Positions 31,564-40,202 of a DNA stretch of 64,000 bases are shown here, in pieces. The position numbers and the translations under genes are program-made. The notes below the pieces were generated by a model. It was given only the letters and a program-made list of their open reading frames with translations, did no database searches and was not told where the DNA came from. Position 1 is the stretch's first letter; each line of letters starts with the position of its first letter. Source of the stretch: UBA7374 sp049890275 (GTDB lineage Bacteria; Verrucomicrobiota; Verrucomicrobiia; Opitutales; Coraliomargaritaceae); the NCBI GenBank assembly GCA_049890275.1, contig JBMHBT010000017.1:200610-264609 (forward strand). The letters are read 5' to 3'.

Positions 31564-31590
31564 ACGACGAAATGCTGTTAGAGACAGAGA

Positions 31591-31620
31591 TGCCGAGAGC
31601 CCTAGGGTGGACTCTCGGCA
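31591..31620 (-). promoter_or_regulatory. Hairpin between tuf and tRNA-Trp
   Basis: Perfect 9-bp stem TGCCGAGAG (31591-31599) / CTCTCGGCA (31612-31620) with a 12-base loop. No U-run follows, so it is more likely an RNase processing or stabilising structure at the tuf 3' end than an intrinsic terminator. Confidence 0.45.
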
Positions 31621-31649
31621 GAAAACTGGAAAGAGCAAAATAAAGAATT

Positions 31650-32840
<1,191 letters not shown>

Positions 32841-32915
32841 TTTGGTTGGAGTTGTTTGTTGTTAGGAGTTGTAAATAATTGATAAGTAAAGTTATATGAA
32901 AACCGTTATCCGCAG

Positions 32916-32992
<77 letters not shown>

Positions 32993-33017
32993 CAAACGTG
33001 TGGAATGGAAAAGATCA

Positions 33018-33046
33018 GACATATAACAACATGGATTCCATGTCAA
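33018..33046 (-). promoter_or_regulatory. Sigma70 promoter for tRNA-Thr/tuf
   Basis: On the minus strand TTGACA (33046-33041), exactly 17 bases, then TATGTC (33023-33018). Predicted transcription start near 33011, about 20 bases before the mature tRNA-Thr end. The -35 is a perfect consensus match. The spacer contains the palindrome ACATGG/CCATGT (33029-33043). A second TTGACT lies at 33090-33085. Confidence 0.65.
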
Positions 33047-33119
33047 AAAATGAAGTCCGCGAAAGTGATCTTCGCCCAAACCTCAGTCAATACAAATATC
33101 AAAAAAAAGTTTTCTCATT

Positions 33120-33839
33120 TTAAACCGATTCAGGCCTTTCCGATAGGATTTTACGTAAAAACAGCCTGCGATGCTCCGGAGACGCGCCATGCTTGGCAAT
33201 TTCCTCTCGATGAACCAGAGTCCCATATCCTTTGTGGCGGTCGAATCCAAACTGAGGATAATTACTTGCTAGCTCACCCATGCGGCGGTCTCGCTCCACC
33301 TTTGCGGCAATACCTGCTGCAGCAATCGCCAGTGACTTTGCGTCCCCCTTCACTACCCCTTCGTGCGCATAAGGAAAGGGCCGTAAAGGTCGGCCATCGA
33401 CCAGCAGACAGACGGACGAAGACTCGGTTGTGAAGAGCGGACCACCCGTTTCAGCAGGAGGCAGTTTCCACCCATCCCCTTGCGATTCAATTTTTTCCAC
33501 CGCACGCTGCATCGCTAATCGAGTCGCTCCCAATACATTAAGAGCCTCAATTTCTGCAACAGAAGCTTCTGCCACAGCGAAATGGAGAAGCCTCGAACGA
33601 CGCAAAAGCAATAAATGAGCATAGACCGACTCACGCTTTTGTGCCGACAACTGCTTGGAATCATTTACCTCGCTGGTTAGCTCTACCGCCTGCGAATCCT
33701 TAAAAAGATTCAACTCAATCAAACAAGCTGCGGCAAACACAGGCCCGGCCAGACAACCCCGACCTGCTTCATCAACGCCAATTAAATGGTTGGCTCGCTC
33801 TTTGAGGAGGCTGCAATCATGCGTTTGCAAGGCATTCAT
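33120..33839 (-). CDS. rnhB: Ribonuclease HII
   Basis: 239 residues. Removes RNA from RNA-DNA hybrids and misincorporated ribonucleotides. Catalytic residues are visible: Asp-Glu of IGVDEAGRGCLAGPV, Asp of VNDSKQLSAQKRE and Asp of GVVKGDAKSLAIAAA. The ATG at 33839 has GTGGAG six bases upstream; a GTG at 33851 is in frame but would use that same site. Starts 37 bases after rnhC, so the two RNases H are in tandem. Confidence 0.95.
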   Translation of the reverse strand: MNALQTHDCSLLKERANHLIGVDEAGRGCLAGPVFAAACLIELNLFKDSQAVELTSEVNDSKQLSAQKRESVYAHLLLLRRSRLLHFAVAEASVAEIEALNVLGATRLAMQRAVEKIESQGDGWKLPPAETGGPLFTTESSSVCLLVDGRPLRPFPYAHEGVVKGDAKSLAIAAAGIAAKVERDRRMGELASNYPQFGFDRHKGYGTLVHREEIAKHGASPEHRRLFLRKILSERPESV

Positions 33840-33876
33840 AAGGCACTCCACCCAAACAAACCGGCCATCCCAATCA

Positions 33877-34866
33877 TCAGTACCGACTCCAGCTTGGCTT
33901 CTTGGGGGGCTCCAGCCCTAGCGCTTCGTAAGCCGTCTTGAAATGCATCTTGGCAAACCCGGACAACGCATCCGCTCCCTTCTCAGCCACGATCTTCTTG
34001 GCCTGCTCCAGAACTTTACCACCGGCTCCCTTAGAGAGCGTCTCACCCGCTTCGTCAGAAAGACGCTTCATTTCACGCACGTAGACCGCACGGGCGACAA
34101 TCGAAGCAGCCGCAACCACCGGATCGGACTCCGCCTTTGTCCGGCTCACTAATGTGAACCCCTCCCGATCCTTCACATAAGGATCGACAGGCTTCGACTT
34201 GGAAAACTGATCCAGCAGCCCCCAGGGTGCGGGCCGCTCATCCAGAGCTCCGATCAATGACTTCGCGTGATACCAGGCCAGAAGTTTATTCAAATTGTTA
34301 TCAAACTTACGATACAACTCGTTGTACTTTAACATCCGGGCAAAAGCAGTCTTGATCACCACACCCTTCGTTTTGCGGATCTCTTTCTCTAATTTTAGAA
34401 TACTGGAATCCGTCAGCTTCTTACTGTCAGCCACCCCCAGTTCCATCCAGTGCCGCACCATATCGCCATCGGCAATGACACAGGCTGTAACCAAAGGACC
34501 AAAGAGATCACCCTTTCCGCTCTCATCACAGCCCGCATGCAACTCAAACCATTCCGGATGATGCACCTCATCGTAACCCATTCGAGGATCTCCCGTAATC
34601 TCGGCTTCCAGAATATCCCGGACAAAATCCTCCGTTCGCTTCCCCGAGACGACCAACTTCCCGCTCTGGTACCCCACCACATTCAACTTCTCACCCTTAA
34701 AGGCAAAAAGCGAGTAAGCCACATCGTAATGAAACCAGGGGCCCTTGTGACCCTCCTCCAAATAGTCCGCCAACTGATCCATCTGCTCATCATCAAGCTT
34801 GATGGTATACATGGTCTTCACCTTCGGGCCGGAATCTTCTTCCTTCTTCGTTCGCTTCTTAGGCAT
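33877..34866 (-). CDS. rnhC: Ribonuclease HIII
   Basis: 329 residues. An N-terminal TBP-like substrate-binding domain (residues about 15-95, TMYTIKLDDEQMDQLADYL to GKRTEDFVRDIL) precedes the RNase H domain with AGCDESGKGDLFGPLV, GVADSKKLTDSS and SDPVVAAASIVARAVY. The GxDESGKGD form distinguishes HIII from HII. The ATG at 34866 (MPKKRTKK) is chosen over an upstream ATG in the same frame. It lies 82 bases downstream of thiD and might be read from the thiamine operon. Confidence 0.94.
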   Translation of the reverse strand: MPKKRTKKEEDSGPKVKTMYTIKLDDEQMDQLADYLEEGHKGPWFHYDVAYSLFAFKGEKLNVVGYQSGKLVVSGKRTEDFVRDILEAEITGDPRMGYDEVHHPEWFELHAGCDESGKGDLFGPLVTACVIADGDMVRHWMELGVADSKKLTDSSILKLEKEIRKTKGVVIKTAFARMLKYNELYRKFDNNLNKLLAWYHAKSLIGALDERPAPWGLLDQFSKSKPVDPYVKDREGFTLVSRTKAESDPVVAAASIVARAVYVREMKRLSDEAGETLSKGAGGKVLEQAKKIVAEKGADALSGFAKMHFKTAYEALGLEPPKKPSWSRY

Positions 34867-34948
34867 GGATCTGAATGAATAAGCAGGCAGAAGAGTCATC
34901 ATGCGATCCTAAATTTACCACCGCCGAGCGTAGAAAGATTGCTAGAGA

Positions 34949-35683
34949 CTAGAAAAAAGACGGACCGGTACCGGTAAATTCAAAATCAACTTTACTGCGC
35001 AAGGATTCCTGCAATAGGGACTTCGCCCGTTCACAAGCTTGAGGAAGGCGACAGCCATTGGCTAAATAAGCAGCAATTCCCGCGCTCAGAGCACAGCCCG
35101 TTCCGCGCGTATTCGGGGTGTTTACCCGTTCCTCTGAAAACTCCATTTCCCGACCGTCCGGCAAGATAAGCCGGTCGACACACTTCGTACCTTCTGCATG
35201 CCCCCCCTTGCGCAAGACAGCAACCGATTCCGGCAGACGCAATAACGGCATCTCCTCCAGATTCGGCGTAACCAGCCCAACCAGAGGCAACAGCTCTTCA
35301 TTCAGTGCCTTCAATCCATCCGTATCCAGTAGCGCGCTTCCGCTACTGGAAGAAACAACCGGATCCAGAACAACAAAGGGACGTTCTGCCCGCGCCTTCA
35401 ATGACCGCGCCACTGCCGTCACCATAGACGCATTGCCTAACATTCCAATCTTTATCGCCCTTACCGGATACGTATCCAGCAAAGCATTCACCTGTCGCTC
35501 AACTTCCGCAGCATCGCTCAAGTTCAATGCATGCAAACCCTTCGGCGTCTGCAGCGTGCAAGCTGTAATCACATTCAGGGGCATCGCCCCCGCCGCATGG
35601 ATCACACGATTATCTGCCTGCATCCCGGAACAACCGGAACTGTCAGATCCGGAGATCGTGAGAACATAGACAACCTTGCTCAT
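34949..35683 (-). CDS. thiD: Hydroxymethylpyrimidine/phosphomethylpyrimidine kinase
   Basis: 244 residues, ribokinase fold. Phosphorylates HMP and then HMP-P to HMP-PP for thiamine synthesis. Motifs: TISGSDSSGCSGMQADNRV at the N-terminus, VLDPVVSSSSGSALLD, then the anion hole NTRGTGCALSAGIAAYLANG. The open frame runs 82 codons further upstream inside thiF; the ATG at 35683, nine bases after the thiF stop, is the correct start by alignment. Confidence 0.95.
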   Translation of the reverse strand: MSKVVYVLTISGSDSSGCSGMQADNRVIHAAGAMPLNVITACTLQTPKGLHALNLSDAAEVERQVNALLDTYPVRAIKIGMLGNASMVTAVARSLKARAERPFVVLDPVVSSSSGSALLDTDGLKALNEELLPLVGLVTPNLEEMPLLRLPESVAVLRKGGHAEGTKCVDRLILPDGREMEFSEERVNTPNTRGTGCALSAGIAAYLANGCRLPQACERAKSLLQESLRSKVDFEFTGTGPSFF

Positions 35684-35691
35684 CAGAGTAA

Positions 35692-36819
35692 TTAATAAGT
35701 CGGCATTGAAGGATCGACCTGCTGCGCCCAGGCAAGAATACCGCCCTGCACATTTTTCAAATGCTTGAAACCATAATGCGCCTGCATCGCCTCTGCTGCC
35801 TGCCGGCTCCGCACACCCGCCTTGCAATAGACGTAGGTTGGTTTCCCTGCATCGAGGCCCACAGCCCCGAAGTCTGCACCACCCGATAAGATCTCGCCCA
35901 GCGGAAGATGCGCACCCGGCAGAGCGCAAATCGCCCGTTCCCAGTCTTCACGCACATCGAGCAACTGATAATCCGTAGAATCCTCCTGCAGTTGCCGAGG
36001 ATCCACCTCCGTAATTCCTTCCATCACATCCGAGGGAGCCCTTCCGCAATTGTACTCGATCCACTCCAAAGGACTCGCCTGCGCCTGTTCCGGATCGCGC
36101 TCAAAAGTAATGATCTCCTGTCGCATAGAGAGCGCATCCAAAAGCAACAACCGACCCGATAACGGTTGACCGATTCCGGCCAGCAACTTGATCGCCTCTG
36201 TTGCCTGATACAAGCCAATCAGGCCCGGCAAGACTCCCACCACGCCGACTTCAGAGCAATTCGGTGCGTCTGCTGGATTCGGCGGCTCCGGAAACAGACA
36301 ACGGTACGTCGGCCCACCCTCGTAATTGAATACACTCACTTGGCCCTGAAAAGTATGAATCGCCCCATGCACGAATGGCTTTTCAGCTAAAACGCAGGCA
36401 TCATTGACCAAATAACGCGTCGGAAAATTATCCGATCCGTCCATCACCAGATCAAAGGCACCGATTCGCTCAACGGCATTGTCTAGATCCAAACGTTCTA
36501 CATAAGACAGGCACTCCACATGCGGATTCTGCTCCCGTAATCTTTCCGCTGCTACCTCTGCCTTGCTCTTCCCGATATCGTCTGCGGTGTACAGTACCTG
36601 GCGCTGCAGATTCGAAAGATCCACCGCATCATCATCCATAATACCAATACGGCCCACCCCGGCAGCGGCCAGATAAAGCAATGCCGGACATCCAAGACCT
36701 CCCGCGCCAATCACCAGTACACTCGATTTCTTCAACTGAAGCTGCGCCTCCGGACCAAAGCCCGGCAGGCTTAGGTGCCGTTGGTAACGGAGCATTTCAT
36801 CTGAATTAAGTCCCTGCAT
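35692..36819 (-). CDS. thiF: ThiF/MoeB-type adenylyltransferase fused to a rhodanese domain
   Basis: 375 residues. Residues 1-245 are an E1-like domain that adenylates the ThiS C-terminus: RYQRHLSLPGFGPEAQ, nucleotide loop VIGAGGLGCPALLYLAAAG, DLSNLQRQ, MDGSDNFPTRY, and NCSEVGVVGVLPG with the Cys equivalent to E. coli ThiF Cys184. Residues about 270-375 are a rhodanese domain with active-site loop YCKAGVRSRQ. The fusion suggests the same protein carries the sulfur to ThiS. The usual zinc pairs are incomplete (PTYRC and YNCG instead of two CxxC). Overlaps the thiH end by 14 bases. Confidence 0.9.
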   Translation of the reverse strand: MQGLNSDEMLRYQRHLSLPGFGPEAQLQLKKSSVLVIGAGGLGCPALLYLAAAGVGRIGIMDDDAVDLSNLQRQVLYTADDIGKSKAEVAAERLREQNPHVECLSYVERLDLDNAVERIGAFDLVMDGSDNFPTRYLVNDACVLAEKPFVHGAIHTFQGQVSVFNYEGGPTYRCLFPEPPNPADAPNCSEVGVVGVLPGLIGLYQATEAIKLLAGIGQPLSGRLLLLDALSMRQEIITFERDPEQAQASPLEWIEYNCGRAPSDVMEGITEVDPRQLQEDSTDYQLLDVREDWERAICALPGAHLPLGEILSGGADFGAVGLDAGKPTYVYCKAGVRSRQAAEAMQAHYGFKHLKNVQGGILAWAQQVDPSMPTY

Positions 36820-37987
36820 GAATCACCTCTTTTTTGTCTTTTTTCGATGCGCCCGAAACCGCGCTAAAACCATCATAGGTCGAATCCCAGTCTTTCCAAA
36901 CCACTTCAAAGCCACTCGAGCGCAAAACCTCGGCTACATCCTTTGGACTGCGCTCATCCGAAATCTCAAATTGCTCCAAAGTCTGCGGATCCACTGAGTA
37001 ACCACCCGGATTCGTTTTCGAACCGGCACTCATCGTCGTGATACCAAAATGACAAGCATGATCACGAAAGACGGAGCGCTCTCTCGTCGAAAGAGACAAC
37101 TCCACTTCCGGGCTGAGCAAACGGAAGGCACAGATCACCTGCGCCAGATCGCGGTCACTCATTGTCGTAACTGGCTCAAAACCGCCCTCGTTCGGCCGAA
37201 TCCGGGGAAAAGAAAGGCTGTATCGTGTCTGCCAAAAATGCTTCTCCATGTAGCGCAAGTGAGCCGCAAGAAAAAAAGAATCCGTGCGCCAGTCATCCAA
37301 ACCATGCAACACACCCAGACCAATCTTCTTCAGGCCCGCTCGACCCAGTCGCTCCGGAGTCTCCAAACGATAATCAAAATCACGCTTCATCCCTTTTAGA
37401 TGATATTTCGCATAAGCCTCTCGGTTATAGGTCTCCTGATAGACCAAAACGGAACTCAAACCGGAATCGAGCAATTGCTCGTAATCGGCCTGATCCAGCG
37501 GTTGCACCTCCATCGAAAGACTGGAAAAACGTTCACGGGCCAACTCCAATGCTCGCTTCAAATAGGGCACTCCAACCCGTATATTCGCCTCCCCGGTAAC
37601 AAAGAGTACATGATCCATCCCTAGCGACTTCACCGCATCCAATTCCTCGTCAATCTCCCGATCATTGAGAATCTTACGCGGGATCTTGTTATCCGCGCTA
37701 AAGCCACAATAGGTGCAAATATTACTGCATACATTGGAAAGATACACCGGAGCATACATTTGTACAGTTCGGCCAAAACGCGCAATAGTAGCTGCCTGAC
37801 TGCGAGCGGCCAATGGTTCCAAATAGCCCTGCGCCACAGGCGATAGCAATGCCTTGAAGTCCTCCAGGCTCAGGTGTCCGGGAGATCGAGACAAAGCAAG
37901 CTCTACATCGGCACGGGTCTTCGCCGAGATCGAAGCTTTTGTTTCTTCCCAGCAAAGTCCGTCGAGAATTTCACTAAAACGATGCAC
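36806..37987 (-). CDS. thiH: 2-iminoacetate synthase ThiH (radical SAM)
   Basis: 393 residues. Cleaves tyrosine to 2-iminoacetate (dehydroglycine) for the thiazole ring, using a 4Fe-4S cluster bound by CSNICTYCGF (residues about 87-96). The C-terminal BATS-like region and STRERSVFRDHACHFGITTMSAGS are typical. Use of ThiH rather than the oxygen-dependent ThiO suits low-oxygen synthesis. Three bases separate it from thiG. Confidence 0.95.
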   Translation of the reverse strand: MHRFSEILDGLCWEETKASISAKTRADVELALSRSPGHLSLEDFKALLSPVAQGYLEPLAARSQAATIARFGRTVQMYAPVYLSNVCSNICTYCGFSADNKIPRKILNDREIDEELDAVKSLGMDHVLFVTGEANIRVGVPYLKRALELARERFSSLSMEVQPLDQADYEQLLDSGLSSVLVYQETYNREAYAKYHLKGMKRDFDYRLETPERLGRAGLKKIGLGVLHGLDDWRTDSFFLAAHLRYMEKHFWQTRYSLSFPRIRPNEGGFEPVTTMSDRDLAQVICAFRLLSPEVELSLSTRERSVFRDHACHFGITTMSAGSKTNPGGYSVDPQTLEQFEISDERSPKDVAEVLRSSGFEVVWKDWDSTYDGFSAVSGASKKDKKEVIHAGT

Positions 37988-37990
37988 CCA

Positions 37991-38776
37991 TCAATCCTCC
38001 AAAAAAGAAGTTAATGGCGACGAAGCCACCGCCCCGAAAGACTGTACTCCCCGCCCCGCTTCAAAAGCCATCCGTCCGGAGGCGACAGCCATTTTAAATG
38101 CCTCTGCCATCGCCACAGGATCACCCGCCGAAGCGATCGCCGTATTCACCAATACTGCATCCGCCCCCATCTCCATCGCATCGGCCGCGTGCGATGGCAA
38201 ACCGAGACCAGCATCGATTACCACCGGCACCTCGCTCTGTGCGATGATGATTTCGATAAAACGACGTGCTGCCAAACCTTCATTCGTTCCAATCGGTGCC
38301 GCCAGCGGCATGACTGCAGCCACTCCGACATCCTCCAGTCGTTTACAAAGAACCGGATCGGCATGAATATAGGGCAACACGATAAAGCCTGCCTTCACCA
38401 ATTCCTTGGCCGCCGTTAGCGTCTCCACCGGGTCAGGCATTAAATATTTCGGATCCGGATGGATCTCCAGCTTCAACCAATCCGTCTGCAAAGCCTCTCG
38501 GGCCAGCTCTGCAGCAAAAATCGCCTCCTTTGCATCGCGAACCCCGGATGTATTGGGTAAGAGCGAATAAGCATCTGTATCCAAATATTCGAGGATACCG
38601 TCCTCCTGACCATCCGTTCGCACCCGACGCATCGCCATCGTCACCAAGCGACTGCCACTGGCCTGTAGGCTCTCACGCATCAGCGAACCGGAAGCAAATT
38701 TGCCCGTACCGACAAACAACCTCGAATCAAATACCTTTCCCGCAATAGTGAGTGCTTCCGTCTTCATACCTGACAT
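37991..38776 (-). CDS. thiG: Thiazole synthase ThiG
   Basis: 261 residues, TIM barrel. Joins DXP, 2-iminoacetate and ThiS-thiocarboxylate into the thiazole phosphate. LFVGTGKFASGSLM, LLPNTSGVRDAKEA, the Schiff-base Lys in WLKLEIHPDPKYLMPDP, and VIDAGLGLPSHAADAMEMGA are present. An ATG three codons later (38767) is also possible; the first overlaps the thiE end by 13 bases. Confidence 0.95.
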   Translation of the reverse strand: MSGMKTEALTIAGKVFDSRLFVGTGKFASGSLMRESLQASGSRLVTMAMRRVRTDGQEDGILEYLDTDAYSLLPNTSGVRDAKEAIFAAELAREALQTDWLKLEIHPDPKYLMPDPVETLTAAKELVKAGFIVLPYIHADPVLCKRLEDVGVAAVMPLAAPIGTNEGLAARRFIEIIIAQSEVPVVIDAGLGLPSHAADAMEMGADAVLVNTAIASAGDPVAMAEAFKMAVASGRMAFEAGRGVQSFGAVASSPLTSFLED

Positions 38777-39417
38777 CTATTCAAACCCTTCTCTGTTTCC
38801 CAGCCAGTGGCTAGCGATCTGTAATTCTTTATTAAAAGTGTCGGCTCGTCACAAACGACCGAAGAGCAAACAGCCACGCCATGTACACCGAGTGCGGAGA
38901 CTGAGGCAAGATCCCCAAGACCAATCCCACCGATCGCGAAGCTGGGCAAGACACCCAGTTCATGAACGATCGACTGCCAATCCTCCCTTTTGAGCACATC
39001 GGCCAAACACGCCTTCGTATGCGTAAATCGATACGGTCCCACTCCCGCGTAATCCAAAACCGCACAAGCGGACGCCCGCTTTGCATCGACCAGAGAGTTG
39101 ACTGTTCCACCGATTAAAAAACCGGAACTACTCTGTTCGCGTGCCGCCTCCCAAGGCAGGTCATTCTTCCCTAAATGCACTCCATCAGCCCCGGACTCTA
39201 GTGCCGCTTCCAGATGATCATTAACGATCAACAAGCAATCCGCTTGGCGACAGGCGGGCAGGCAATCACGCACTACGCGCACAACCTCCTGAGCATCCGC
39301 CTGCTTCATACGCAGTTGAATCATCTTCGCACCCGCCTGGCAAAAAGCCCGCACTTGCTCTGCATGGCTCAGAGCCAAACCATCTGCCGTCAGGCATTGT
39401 ATCGAGGGCAGCTTCAT
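38764..39417 (-). CDS. thiE: Thiamine-phosphate synthase ThiE
   Basis: 217 residues. Couples HMP-PP to thiazole phosphate. Family motifs: AKMIQLRMKQ, VNDHLEAALESGADGVHLGK, YAGVGPYRFTHTK and FAIGGIGLGDL. Retains the pyrophosphate-binding and thiazole-binding motifs better than the adjacent paralogue. Starts with ATGA overlap on the preceding gene. Confidence 0.92.
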   Translation of the reverse strand: MKLPSIQCLTADGLALSHAEQVRAFCQAGAKMIQLRMKQADAQEVVRVVRDCLPACRQADCLLIVNDHLEAALESGADGVHLGKNDLPWEAAREQSSSGFLIGGTVNSLVDAKRASACAVLDYAGVGPYRFTHTKACLADVLKREDWQSIVHELGVLPSFAIGGIGLGDLASVSALGVHGVAVCSSVVCDEPTLLIKNYRSLATGWETEKGLNRCQV

Positions 39418-39995
39418 ACCGAAATCCTTCCAAACTGTGAAAAAACTGCTAAGGGATCAAGCGACTGCCATAGTGCACCGTGTACAACCACTCCATCGAA
39501 ACCCAAGCCGATGGCTTCTTCAATCGTATCAGCATTGATTCCACCCAGTCCGAAGATTTCAGTTGAGCGTTCCTGCGAAAGGACAGCACGAATCGTGTCA
39601 TCGCTCCAACTTGGCGAATGATTCACCTTCGAGATAGAAGCAAAGACCGGGCTCAGAAAAACATAATCCATACCCGCAGACGCTTCCGACAGCCCTTCAA
39701 TAGAATGCAGCGAACGAGATATTGAAGCCTGCACAGAAGGGAGAATCCATTTCCCCACCTTCGTATCTTTGTAATGCACACCCACCGGAAAGGACTCAGC
39801 CAACTGATGGTGTTGGTGGATAGAAAGACGGGGGAGCCATTCCTCCGGCAACTTGTGCAGTAGGTCTGCAGTCTGCTCGACTGCCCAATTCGGCTTTCTA
39901 AGGTGATAGCGAGCCAATCCATTTTCCAGCAATCGAATAATGCAGGTGGCTTCCTCTGCATAATTCGACTCTGGAGATACCGCGAGAATCTTCAT
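39414..39995 (-). CDS. TenI-like ThiE paralogue
   Basis: 193 residues of the ThiE/TenI barrel family, but divergent: ARYHLRKPNW in place of the usual LRxK motif, GVHYKDTK in place of VHLGQxD, SRSLHSIEGL, DYVFLSPVFASISK and GLGGINADT. This pattern resembles the second ThiE-like protein of Bacteroidetes thiamine operons. TenI proteins isomerise the ThiG thiazole product, so a tautomerase role is likely, though a second synthase cannot be excluded. Three bases after the thiS stop. Confidence 0.82.
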   Translation of the reverse strand: MKILAVSPESNYAEEATCIIRLLENGLARYHLRKPNWAVEQTADLLHKLPEEWLPRLSIHQHHQLAESFPVGVHYKDTKVGKWILPSVQASISRSLHSIEGLSEASAGMDYVFLSPVFASISKVNHSPSWSDDTIRAVLSQERSTEIFGLGGINADTIEEAIGLGFDGVVVHGALWQSLDPLAVFSQFGRISV

Positions 39996-39998
39996 AAA

Positions 39999-40202
39999 TC
40001 AGCCACCTTGGGTCGCTTGAATGACCAGTACGGCATCCCCCTCAGACAATTGGCATTCTGCCCATTGCCGAGTGGGAACAACTGATTGATTGACCGCCAC
40101 AGCGATTCCCTTGTTCGCAGACATACCCATCTCAACCAGTAGCGCTTGTAAAGTTGCACCTTCGGAAAACGAGCGGTCTTCGCCATTGACGGTCACATTC
40201 AT
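39999..40202 (-). CDS. thiS: Sulfur carrier protein ThiS
   Basis: 67 residues, ubiquitin-like. MNVTVNGEDRSF start, AVNQSVVPTRQWAECQL and the obligatory Gly-Gly C-terminus (IQATQGG) that ThiF adenylates and converts to the thiocarboxylate. The start overlaps the thiC stop by four bases (ATGA). Confidence 0.95.
   Translation of the reverse strand: MNVTVNGEDRSFSEGATLQALLVEMGMSANKGIAVAVNQSVVPTRQWAECQLSEGDAVLVIQATQGG

Noticed and set aside
35684..35929. 82-codon N-terminal extension of thiD
   Set aside because: Lies inside the rhodanese part of thiF in another frame and has no homology; the ThiD fold starts at 35683.
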